A stretch of 43,312 nucleotides of DNA from an uncultured Clostridium sp. (GTDB lineage: Bacteria > Bacillota > Clostridia > TANB77 > CAG-508), in assembly GCA_947650745.1 (NCBI GenBank), contig CANSWM010000007.1, forward strand, positions 1-43,312, given 5' to 3'. Both the position numbers and the translations under genes were made by a program. This document shows, piece after piece, positions 30,592-41,212 of the stretch; the stretch's first letter is position 1; the number at the start of each line of letters is the position of its first letter. The notes beneath the pieces are model-generated. The model was not told where the DNA came from. It saw nothing but the letters and a program-made list of their open reading frames with translations, and did no database searches.

Positions 30592-31246
30592 ATGAAAGAT
30601 ATATATATGTTAATTGGTCAGAGGCTTAAGGAGGCAAGGGAAGAAAATAATAAAACACTAGAAGAGGTTGGAAAAAGGCTAAATAAACATAAAAGTACTA
30701 TTCAGCGTTGGGAAAATGGAAAAACTGAAAAAATAAGTACATCAGCAATAGAAGTTCTTGCAGATTTCTACAATGTAAATTCAGCATGGCTATCTGGAAG
30801 AAACGTAAATAAGTATGATAAATCTGTTAAGACAGATAAATTAGGTAACTTAGTTGTTACTGTTCCGCTTCTTGGAACTGTAAAAGCAGGATACAATTAT
30901 TTAGCACAAGAGAACTGGATAGGTTCTGTTGATATAGACAAAAAATTAGCAGATAGTGGGGATTTTTTTGCTTTAAAAGTCAAACGGAGATAGTATGTTT
31001 CCTGTTTTAGTGGAAGATGACATAGTGATTATAAAAAAACAAGAAGATTTCGAAACTGGAGACATTGTAGTTGCAATTATTAATGGAGATGAAGCAACAA
31101 TAAAAAAAGGTAAAAAAACAGATAGCAGTATATTGTTGCAGCCATTCAATACAAATCATGAAACTTTAGTATTTACTAATGAAGAAATGAAATCAACACC
31201 AGTTACAATTGTTGGAATTGTAAAACAATTAAAAAGAGAATTTTAA
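30592..31246 (+). CDS. CI/LexA-like phage repressor (HTH + S24 peptidase) joined by +1 shift at CGG (30985-30987)
   Basis: MKDIYMLIGQRLKEAREENNKTLEEVGKRLNKHKSTIQRWENGK...GDFFALKVK-C-GGA-DSMFPVLVEDDIVIIKKQEDFETGDIVVAIINGDEATIKK...; S24 motif GDSM. Length 655 = 3n+1. Confidence 0.93.
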
Positions 31247-31401
31247 AACAATAAAAAGAGAGAATTATGTTCTTAGTTTGCGACACAGTACATAATTCTC
31301 ACAAATCAAAAATCCTTGAAACAAGGTATTTTTATGTTATTATTATAGCATAACGTAAAACCTTTTTTCAAGTAGTTTATAAAAAGAAAGAAGGTTTTTT
31401 T

Positions 31402-32766
31402 ATGAAATATGTAGCTTGCTATTGCCGCGTCTCGCATGAGGAGCAAGTAAAATATGGTCTATCAGTTCAAGCACAAAAAGACGCATTAGAAAAATATTGT
31501 AAAGAAAACGGGTATAAGTATGAATTTTTTATGGACGAAGGTATTTCTGCTTCATCAATGAAAAAAAGAAAAGCACTTAATGCCATGCTAGGTAAAGCAG
31601 ATGTATTTGACATGATACTATTTACTAAACTTGACAGATTTTCAAGAAATGTTTTAGACGCAAATAACATGAATAAGACTTTAAAAGAAAATAATTGTGT
31701 AATGAAAGCTATTGACGAAGATGATATTGATACTTCAACGGCAGATGGGACTTTCTTATTTAACTTAAAAGTTTCTCTTGCACAGCGAGAAATTGAAAAA
31801 ACATCTGAGAGAATTAATTTTGTCTTTGCTAATAAACGTGAAAGAGGCGAAGTTACATCAGGGACTAAAAAATATGGATACGATATAGTTGATAAGCGTT
31901 ATGTAATAAATCAAGCAGAAGCTAAAAATATTATTAATTTATATAAAGAATTTATAAATAATAATGGTAACTTAAAAGAAACTTATAAATATTTTATACA
32001 GCATTTTTCAGGAAAAGGTTATGACGCTATGAGCAATTACCTTCGTGATACTTCTTATATTGGAAAATACAAATTATACAGAAAAGATATTTATATAGAT
32101 AATTATATACCAGCCATACTAGACAATGAATTATTTGAAAAAGTACAGATTTTAAGAAAAAAGAAAACAGTTGAGAGAAAAAAAGTAGACGACCTTTTTT
32201 CTGGCTTACTCTATTGTTCTCAATGCAAAAATAGGCTTGCAAAAAAAGTAGATTATCGTTCTAAAAATATTGTTGTTCGCTATATATGCGATAACAATTA
32301 TCGTTTTAAAGTTGGACTTGATGAAAAAAGGTGCTACAATAATATGTCTATAAAAGAAGTAGATATCGAAAAATGTTTGTTAGAAAATTTAAGCAAAGAA
32401 GCTGCTAAATATATTGAAATTAATACAATAAAAAAAGTACAACAAAAAAACTGTGATAATTCGGCAAAAATTAAATTAGTAGAAAAGAAGCTGCTAAAAT
32501 TGAAAGATTTATATATTGATGATTTAATAGATAAAACAGAATATAAAAAAGATTATGAAAGATATTCTAAAGAATTAACTGAACTTAAGAGTATTCCCAA
32601 TAATGTTATACAAAAAGATTTTACATATTTAAGCAGTGTATTAAATTCAAATTATTTAAATATATATCAAAAATTAACTAAGGTAAATAAAAAAAGGTTT
32701 TGGATTTCTATTATTGATAAAATTTACATAAAAAGTGGCAAAATTAAGGAGATTACTTTTTTGTAA
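31402..32766 (+). CDS. Large serine recombinase/integrase
   Basis: MKYVACYCRVSHEEQVKYGLSVQAQKDALEKYCKENGY...; resolvase N-domain plus recombinase zinc ribbon. No in-frame CGG. Confidence 0.92.
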   Translation: MKYVACYCRVSHEEQVKYGLSVQAQKDALEKYCKENGYKYEFFMDEGISASSMKKRKALNAMLGKADVFDMILFTKLDRFSRNVLDANNMNKTLKENNCVMKAIDEDDIDTSTADGTFLFNLKVSLAQREIEKTSERINFVFANKRERGEVTSGTKKYGYDIVDKRYVINQAEAKNIINLYKEFINNNGNLKETYKYFIQHFSGKGYDAMSNYLRDTSYIGKYKLYRKDIYIDNYIPAILDNELFEKVQILRKKKTVERKKVDDLFSGLLYCSQCKNRLAKKVDYRSKNIVVRYICDNNYRFKVGLDEKRCYNNMSIKEVDIEKCLLENLSKEAAKYIEINTIKKVQQKNCDNSAKIKLVEKKLLKLKDLYIDDLIDKTEYKKDYERYSKELTELKSIPNNVIQKDFTYLSSVLNSNYLNIYQKLTKVNKKRFWISIIDKIYIKSGKIKEITFL

Positions 32767-32809
32767 TCTCCATTATTGCTTACAAATATGTAAATAACTG
32801 GTTTTTGAC

Positions 32810-32986
32810 TTACTCGTTACTTAATTCTGGTGCTCCAACTGGGCAAACTCCTGCACATGTTCCACAGCCTATACATAAATCTTTGTTTATTTCATATCTT
32901 TCTTCTCCTTGTGAAATACATTCTACTGGGCAATTTGCTGCGCATGCTCCGCAAGATATACATTTGTCTGTAATTTTATATGCCAT
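32810..32986 (-). CDS. 2[4Fe-4S] ferredoxin
   Basis: MAYKITDKCISCGACAANCPVECISQGEERYEINKDLCIGCGTCAGVCPVGAPELSNE. Confidence 0.9.
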   Translation of the reverse strand: MAYKITDKCISCGACAANCPVECISQGEERYEINKDLCIGCGTCAGVCPVGAPELSNE

Positions 32987-33015
32987 TTTATTCACCACCT
33001 TTCATATTTTACCAT

Positions 33016-33920
33016 CTAATTATTCATATCATTTTTGTCTAATTCTTCAAGTTTCTTTAGCTCTTTTAGTTCACTTTCATCCATTTCATCTTCGTCCTGC
33101 TCTTCTACATCTTTTATTATTTTTACATCTTTTATATTAAATCTTTTTATCTTTGTTTCTTCTCCATCTGCTATTTTTACTCTTAGCATTTCTTTTAGAG
33201 TTTCTACATTTTCTACAATTCCTTCTCCTTCTTCTGTTTTTACTATTGCTCCTACTTTTGGAAGCCTTGAAAGTTTTTCTTCATATACTTCTTGTTCATA
33301 TTTTAGACAGCACATAAGTCTTCCACAAGCTCCTGAAATCTTAGAAGGTGTTAATGATAAATTTTGTTCTTTTGCCATTTTTATTGATACTGTTTCAAAA
33401 TTTGCAAGATGTGCACAGCAACAAAGCTCTCTACCACAAATTCCGGCACCCACCTATTCTTTTTATTTCATCCCTAATTCCAATTTGTCTAAGCTCTATT
33501 CTTGTTTTAAATATTGCAGCCAAGTCTTTTACTAACTCTCTAAAGTCTATTCTTCCATCTGCTGTGAAATAAAATAATATTTTGCTATTATCAAATTTAT
33601 ATTCAACATTTATTAAATTCATATCTAATTTATGTTTTTTTATATTTTTTATTGCAATTCCAAATGCTTCTTTTTCTTTTCTCTTATTTTCTTCATAATG
33701 TTTTTTATCTTTTTCTGTTGCAACTCTTTTAATTGGTTTAAGTGGCGCAACAATTCTATCGTCACTCATTTCTTTATTTCCAATTGCAACTTCTGCATAT
33801 TCTTCACCTAATGCTGTTTCCACTACTACAAAGTCGCCTATATTTAGTTTATTTTTCCCAGGGTCAAAATAATAAACTTTTCCGGTTCTTTTTTAATCTA
33901 ACCCCAACTATTGTTTTCAT
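33016..33920 (-). CDS. ricT: PSP1 family RicT/YaaT protein; +1 shifts at CGG 33882-33884 and 33443-33445
   Basis: MKTIVGVRLKKN-C-GGA-KVYYFDPGKNKLNIGDFVVVETALGEEYAEVAIGNKEM...IRDEIKRIGGC-C-GGA-ICGRELCCCAHLANFETVSIKMAKEQNLSLTPSKISGACGRLMCCLKYE. Length 905 = 3n+2. Confidence 0.94.
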
Positions 33921-33929
33921 AGCTTTCTC

Positions 33930-34710
33930 CTATTCCCAGATTTTTAAAATCAAATTATCGATGCTCATATCAAAATTACTATTTGCTTTTAATCTTCTTT
34001 TTGTATCTTCAACATATTCAATATAGTCTAGATACTTATAATTATTTTTTGCTTTTTGCCATAATATTATATTTATAAAATCTAAGTTTTGAAATATCTC
34101 TTCTTTTCCTTTATATAAAATATCTAACTTTCCAAGCAAATCTATACTCTTATAATTTTCTACATTTCCAAAAATTTTCTCTAGAGTTTCATATGTTAAT
34201 TTTTCTTCTTCTGTAAATTCATTCTTATTTTCTTCTGTAAATACTATCTTTGTGCATCTTGATTTTATTGTTGCAAGTATTGTGTTTTCATTATTTGATA
34301 CTAAAATTATAGTTACAAATTCTGGTGGCTCTTCCAACGTTTTAAGTAATGAATTTTGAGCTTCCTTTGTCATCATTTCGCTGTTGTTTATTACATAAAC
34401 TTTTTTGCTTGACACTATTGGTTTTTCAGAAACTTTAGCTCCGCATTTCTCTTATTTCATCTATTTTTATACTTTCTTGTTTATCTTTATTTATTTCGTA
34501 ATAATCTGAATGATTATCATCGTTAAACATTAAGCAAGATTTGCATTTATTACAAGCTGTATCTTCTTTTTCACACAATATCATTTTTGCAAACTCTTTT
34601 GCATATTTATAATTTTCAGTCTTTCCAGTTCCTGAAAAAATATAACCATTTACAACTTTTTTTGTTCTTACAGCATTTTTTAGTACTTCTCGTATTTGCT
34701 CATTTTTCAT
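33930..34710 (-). CDS. holB: DNA polymerase III delta' subunit; +1 shift at CGG (34441-34443)
   Basis: ...SIKIDEIREM-C-GGA-AKVSEKPIVSSKKVYVINNSEMMTKEAQNSLLKTLEEPPEFVTIILVSNNE. Length 781 = 3n+1. Confidence 0.9.
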
Positions 34711-34711
34711 C

Positions 34712-35375
34712 CTAATTAACCTTTCCAAATTTGTCAAATGGCCAAAATCTAAATGCTACTTTACTTTCTATTTTTGAGACTGGTATACACCCAAAATTTC
34801 TGCAGTCTTTACTTTCTGGTCTATTATCTCCCATTGCAAAAACATAACCTTCTGGTACTGTTAAATCATAATATGCTCCTGTTCTTTCTGTTGTAATACC
34901 TTCTCTTAAATATTTTTCCTCTTGCTCTTCTCCGGTTTACGTATACTTTACCATTTTCAATTAAAATCTTATCTCCTGCTACACCTATTACTCTTTTTAT
35001 ATAACTTGTTTTACCTAGTTCTAATACGTAACGAGTAAACTTTGAAAATAGACCAGTAGGTTCATTGTTATAAGTTGCTACTGGATTATTTTTATTATAT
35101 TGCACATTGTCTGTAGGTGCTTCAAATGTTATTATTTCTCCTCTTTTAATTTCTTGTTTTGTTGTAATACATAGCCTATTTAGTATTAATCTATCATGAG
35201 GTACTAATGTTGAATACATTGATTGTTGTTCTACAACAGTTGGTGTAAATATATATTGTCTTACTAATAATGCTAAAACCACTGCAATTACTATACATAA
35301 TATCCATTCCATAATTTCTTTTACATTATTTTTTTTTGGATTTTCCATTTTTACTCTATTCACATTCCTTCCCAA
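34712..35375 (-). CDS. lepB: Signal peptidase I; +1 shift at CGG (34932-34934)
   Basis: ...TSYIKRVIGVAGDKILIENGKVYVN-C-GGA-EEQEEKYLREGITTERTGAYYDLTVPEGYVFAMGDNRPESKDCRNFGCIPVSKIESKVAFRFWPFDKFGKVN*. Box E MGDNRxxSxDCRNFG restored. Length 664 = 3n+1. Confidence 0.95.
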
Positions 35376-35435
35376 CTAGAAATCTATGTTCTTTATTTAT
35401 TATATAACAGTTAAGTATATAAAATCAAGCATATA

Positions 35436-36867
35436 TTACTTTTTTGTAGGTACTTTGATTACAACTTCTGTTCCTTCTCCTTTTTTGCTTTTAATGTCAA
35501 TACTTCCTCCATTTTGGTCTAGTATTTCCTTTGCAATAGAAAGTCCAAGTCCTGTGCCCCCCATTTCTCTTGTTCTTGCTTTATCAACTCTGTAAAATCT
35601 TTCAAATATACGTGTTAAATCTTCTTCTGGAATTCCAATACCATTGTCTATTATTTTTATGTATGCATCGTTATATACAAATCCAACGTAAATTTTTATG
35701 TTTCCATCATTACCTGTATATTTTATACTGTTTGTTAATATATTTAAAACAACTCTTTCAATTCCATCTTTATCTGCATATACTGATGGAACATTTGCTG
35801 TAACAAAACATTCTACTTTTTGATTCTTTTTATCTATTTCTATTTGTACTTTATCTTGACATTGTTTTACAAGCTCTCCTAAATCAAATTCTACTTTTTC
35901 TTGTTTTATTTCATCATTATCATATCTTGAAAGAGATAGGAGGTCTGTCACAAGTTTTGCCATTCTTCTTGCTTCTGTCGCAATTACAGTTAAAAACTTA
36001 TCTTTTGTTTCTTTATCATATTCATCTTCTAAAAGTGTATCTGCATATCCCATTATTGAAGTAATTGGTGTTTTTAGTTCATGTGATACATCTGCTACGA
36101 ACTCTTTTCTCATATTATTTAATCTTACATGCTCAGTAATATCTTGTATTACAACTATTACACCTGTTGGAATATCATCTTCATTTTTTAATGGTGCAAA
36201 ATACATATGCATATGATTATCTCCAATAGTTACTCTTTGTTCTGATGATGTCCAATTTTCTAGATATATTATTTTTTCTAAGTTTATATCTACATTTAAT
36301 TTTTCAAATATTTTTTCAAAATTTTCATCTTCTGGTATTAATCTTAAAAGTCTTGTTGCAGCTGGGTTTATAAGGTCTATTTTTCCTTCCATATTGAATG
36401 CTATAATTCCATCTGTCATATGATAAAGTATAGTTTCTATTTGATTTTTTCGCTTTGACACTTCACTTAAATTCTCTTTTAATTCTTTTGTCATCACATA
36501 AAATGCGTTTACTAGTTCATCAACTTCACTTTGTTTTTCTTTGCTTTCTATTGCACTTATTTCTAACTCTTCTCCAGATGCCATTTTTTTTGCATTGTTT
36601 ATAAGTATTGTTATTGGAGTTATTATTTTTTGTGTTACAAAAACTCCGTGCAAGTATACATATTGCTATAAAAACTAGCATTGTAATTATTGTTACTAAC
36701 TTTATATTACCTTGGTAATCATTTAATAATATTATTTGTGCAGTATCATTTGTTATTTCTATAACCTTTTGCAAGTTAGCGTAATTTATATATCCCATTG
36801 CTCCAATTATTACTACACCTACTATTAAAAATATTAAAATTATTTTTATTTGTATATTTTTTAACAT
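35436..36867 (-). CDS. walK: WalK-like sensor histidine kinase; +1 shift at CGG (36646-36648)
   Basis: ...MLVFIAICILA-C-GGA-VFVTQKIITPITILINNAKKMASGEELEISAI...HELKTPITSIMGYADTLLEDE... Length 1432 = 3n+1. Confidence 0.92.
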
Positions 36868-36901
36868 CTTTTCTTACCTTTCATTTGTCTTTTCATTATT
36901 T

Positions 36902-36923
36902 AAGGGCACTTTAAAGTGCCCTT
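36902..36923. repeat. Perfect hairpin between walR and walK
   Basis: AAGGGCACTTTAAAGTGCCCTT. Confidence 0.6.
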
Positions 36924-36964
36924 ATTTCTTATATTGTTCTTGTTTTATATATTAAATGGACATT

Positions 36965-37712
36965 TTACTCTGGTTTTGCTATGTAATATCCCACTCCTCT
37001 TTTAGTCACAAGTATTTGTGGGTTTGTTGTATCTTGTTCTATCTTTTCCCTTATTCTTCTTACTGTAACATCTACTGTTCTTATATCCCCAAAGTATTCA
37101 TATCCCCAAACTTTTTCAAGTAAAAGTTCTCTTGAAACAATTTGTCCGTGGCTGTAATGCCAAGTATTTTAATGCTTCAAACTCTCTTACTGTTAAGTCT
37201 ACTTTTTCTCCTCTTACCTTTACTTCAAATCTATCTATATCTAAGCTTAAATCTCCAACAACTATTTTGTGTTCTTCCTTTTTCTCTTTAGCTTCTGGCA
37301 CAGCTACCAAAGCTTCAGATTTTCTTAAGTTTGCTTTCACTCTTGCCATAAGTTCTCTTACACTAAATGGCTTTGTTATGTAATCATCTGCACCAAGTTC
37401 TAGTCCAACAATTTTATCTAATTCTTCATCTTTTGCAGATAAAATAAGTATTGGTATATTTGGAATAGCACTTTTTATTTTTTTACATGCCGTTAATCCA
37501 TCCATTTTAGGAAGCATTATATCAAGTAAAATCAAATCCGGTTTTTGCTCCAAAGCCATATCAACTGCTGTTAGTCCGTCATTTGCTTCTATTGTATTAT
37601 ATCCCTCTTTTTTTAGGTTGTACACTAATATATCAATTATAGATTGCTCATCATCTACAATAAGTATTGTTTTTTTATCTTCATCATCAAACATATTATT
37701 TCCGCCTTTCAT
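36965..37712 (-). CDS. walR: WalR-like response regulator; +1 shift at CGG (37146-37148)
   Basis: ...[78 protein letters not shown]. Length 748 = 3n+1. Confidence 0.95.
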
Positions 37713-37789
37713 TTAAGACCTTATATATTTTTATATCATATATTTAAAACTAAAACAAGTCTATAAATGGATTTATTTTATATTCCTTT

Positions 37790-38486
37790 TTACATTGCGC
37801 CTTCTTTTTTAAATACCGAAAGTACTGTTTTAAATATTATTTTTATGTCATACCATAGTCCTCTATTATTATAATATTCTAAGTCTAGTTTTAATCTTTC
37901 TTTAAATGTATTTTGGCTTCTTCCTGATACTTGCCAAAGCCCTGTTATTCCAGGTTTGCATTTTACTATATAGTTGTAGTATTCCCCCATATCTTTTTTT
38001 TCTCTATTTAAATATGGTCTAGGTCCGAACTAAGCTCATTTCTCCTTTTAATACATTTATAAATTGTGGAAATTCATCTAAGCTTGTCTTTCTTAAGAAA
38101 TTTCCTATTCTCGTTATTCTTTCATCATTTTCTACTTTTCTATAATTTAAATATTTTTCTTTAAACTCTTTATCTGTTTTTAATTTTTTCATCAATATTT
38201 TATCTGCATCAACTACCATTGTTCTGAATTTGTACAGTTTGAATAGCTTACCATTTTCACCTATTCTTTTTTGCACAAAAAATATTGGTCCATTGTCTTT
38301 TTCTAGTTTATTTGCAATAAATACAACAATACTTATAAGACATAGTAAAATTATACCTACTAGCGAAGCTAGTATATCAATAAACCTCTTGCAAATTTTA
38401 TATATATTTAAACCACTATTTTCTTGTACTTTTATATTCATAGTTATATTATTAATATTTTCTCCGTTTAACATATTCTCTCCCAA
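37790..38486 (-). CDS. Undecaprenyl-phosphate sugar phosphotransferase (bacterial sugar transferase); +1 shift at CGG (38025-38027)
   Basis: ...SLDEFPQFINVLKGEMSLV-C-GGA-PRPYLNREKKDMGEYYNYIVKCKPGITGLWQVSGRSQNTFKERLKLDLEYYNNRGLWYDIKIIFKTVLSVFKKEGAM. Length 697 = 3n+1. Confidence 0.95.
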
Positions 38487-38722
38487 ACTACTTAGCTTAT
38501 CTTATGTCTATAACTTTTAAATGACTTTAATTTTTAAAGTTCTTCATTCCCTAGTACTTTGCTTAAATATATCATAAAGCGACAAAAAGTGCAAGACATT
38601 TACCTTAAAAAAATTGTCTTAGCTTTGTCGCTTTACTTTGTTTATATTCTGGCTCTATTTTGTCTTAACTTTTATTTAATATTAGTCTTACCAGATTTTA
38701 ATATTATCATTCATTATATTTA

Positions 38723-39759
38723 CTATAAATTCCAATCAAAATTTCCGTCTAACATTAACTTGTTTTTCGCCTTTTACAATAGTTCCTATTTCATAAGCAT
38801 TAATATTACTTTTCTTTACATGGTTTATAACTTCTTCTGCAGCCTCAGCTTTGCAAACCACAGTTAATCCAACACCTAAATTAAATGTACGTAACATTTC
38901 TTTTTCGTCAATGTTTCCAACTTTTTTTATTAATTTGAAAATATCTAAAATTTGATATTTTGATGCATCAATATCTGCATTTAAATTTGATGGAAGTATT
39001 CTATTTAAGTTCTCACAAATTCCTCCACCTGTAATATGTGCAAGACCTGTTATAATCTCTTTATTAAATAAGTCTTTTATCGCTGTATAATAACATCTAT
39101 GTGGCTCTAAAACAGCTTCAATAAATGTTTTATCTCCTACTTTTTCTTCTAGAACTTCTGGATATTCTTTCATTATTTTTCTTACTAAAGTATATCCATT
39201 TGTATGTATTCCGCTTGATTCAAGTGAAATTACTTTATCTCCTTCTGAAATTTTTGAACCGTCTATTATTTTATCTTTATCTACTATTCCGAACTATACT
39301 TGAAGTTAAGATATATGTTCCATCTGCAAGAACTCCTGGTTGTTCTGATGTTTCGCCTCCTGTTAAAACACATCCTTGTGCCTTACAAGCATCTGATATG
39401 CTGTGAACAATTTTATTTATAGCTGTTTTTTCCATTTTGCCACAGATTATTGCATCTTGTACTGTAAGTGGTTTTGCTCCCATTACTATACAGTCATTTA
39501 TTAAGTGATTAATCATATCATATGATACATTTTCTAATTTATCATATTGTGCTGCAATTAACTGTTTTGAACCTGGTTCTTCTGTTTTTAAAACTAAAAC
39601 TGGATTTTTATATTCCTCAAATTTTATATCATATAGTGAAGAAAAAGCTCCTATTTTATTTAAAACTCTTTGGTTGTTTGTTTCTAATGCATCTGCCATT
39701 GCCTTTTTTGTTTCATTTGCCAAATCAATATTTACATCATATTTTAAACCCTTTTCCAT
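38723..39759 (-). CDS. purM: Phosphoribosylformylglycinamidine cyclo-ligase; +1 shift at CGG (39289-39291), probable second at the C-terminus (38745-38747)
   Basis: ...[69 protein letters not shown]...; C-terminus is either ...VNVRRKF* (CGG as Arg) or ...VNVR-C-GGA-NFDWNL*. Confidence 0.92.
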
Positions 39760-39841
39760 ACCTTACCTCCATGTATTTTTTTAGGATTTAATTATATTAT
39801 GATATGCATAATTTGTCAATTTTTTTAAGCATCCCTTTTAT

Positions 39842-40417
39842 TCAATTAGTATAACCTTTTGAAACCATACTTTGTTCTATTTCAGAAGTTTTTTTAATTA
39901 CTGATGTAATAAGTGGAATTAGTATATAATTTGGTTTTTTTATTAGATTTTTAAGACTTAAGTTATATCCTTTTGATATTAATGAATATTTCAAATTCTC
40001 TATTTCTTTTTGCAAAATTGGAATAAAACTAAGTGCTATACTAACAATTATTCCTATTTCTTTTGGGTTTACTTTTATTATTTTAAGTGGTGTAAGTATC
40101 TTTTCTATTGAAAACTGAATTTTCTTAGGCGTCATTTTCTGAGAAAAAATATATGTAACATTGCAAACTAAAATAAGCCTTATTCCTATTAAAACTCCTA
40201 CCCATAAGCTGCCAAATAATACATTTAAAATTACTGTAAATAAAATAAATGGCAAAAGTTTTAATATGAATATAGCTGCTTTTTTTAAGTTTATTTTAAA
40301 AATAAGCATTAAAATTATATTGATAAATAAACTAAGCAATAATAATTCTTTTGCCTTTATAAAAAATATTAAACTCGCATATATTAAAAATACTATAAAC
40401 CCTACTACTGTTAGCAT
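39842..40417 (-). CDS. ecfT: Energy-coupling factor transporter transmembrane protein
   Basis: Hydrophobic; ...GIIVSIALSFIPILQKEIENLKYSLISKGY... and ...IEQSMVSKGYTN motifs of EcfT. Confidence 0.85.
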   Translation of the reverse strand: MLTVVGFIVFLIYASLIFFIKAKELLLLSLFINIILMLIFKINLKKAAIFILKLLPFILFTVILNVLFGSLWVGVLIGIRLILVCNVTYIFSQKMTPKKIQFSIEKILTPLKIIKVNPKEIGIIVSIALSFIPILQKEIENLKYSLISKGYNLSLKNLIKKPNYILIPLITSVIKKTSEIEQSMVSKGYTN

Positions 40418-40429
40418 TCTCTTGCCTTT

Positions 40430-41208
40430 CTAAATTAATTCTTCTAAATCGATATTAATTCCTTTACTTTCTAATCTATTTTTTATTTCTACTGCCTTTG
40501 GTATAGATATTTCGTGATTTTTCAAAAAATCTACGTTATCTAAAATATCTTCAGTTCTAAATTCTTTAATAATTTTTCCTTTCTCAAGCAAAATTACCCT
40601 ATCTGCTAGAAAAATTTCATCTATTACATTAGTTATATAAATTATTGTAAATCCATCTTTTTTTAATTCTTTTACAATATTTCTTATATCCTCTTTTCCT
40701 TCTCCGATCAAGCATTGCTGTTGGCTCATCCATTATTATTACTTTTGGGTTCACACTTAAGACTCCAGCAATTGTAACTCTTTGTTTTTGTCCAAGTGAT
40801 AAATCGTATGCTTCCTTTTGTTTATATTCTTCCATTCCGCACTTTTTTTAATGCTTCTTCAATTCTTTTATCTTTTTTATCCACCTTTAAATTATCTAGT
40901 GCAAATACAATATCATCATACACATTATTAAATATTATTTGGTTTTCAGGATTTTGAAAAACTATTCCGAAGCTTTTTTCTTAATTCCATAGCTTGAAGT
41001 TTATCTTTTGTGTTAATTCCAAAAACTTCAACTTCTCCGAGAGCTTGGCAGGGTTATTCCTGCAATTATTCTTGCAAGTGTTGATTTCCCAGACCCATTT
41101 TTACCGAATAACCCCCAAAGTTTCTCCTTCTTCTATTTTTATATTTATATCTTCTAAAACTACTTCTCCATTTTTATACTTGTAGCATACATTTTTGACC
41201 TCAACCAT
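40430..41208 (-). CDS. ecfA: ECF transporter ATPase reconstructed across five CGG +1 sites
   Basis: [199 protein letters not shown]... Sites 41104-06, 41037-39, 40967-69, 40837-39, 40704-06. Length 779 = 3n+2 (5 mod 3 = 2). Confidence 0.96.
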
Positions 41209-41212
41209 AAAA

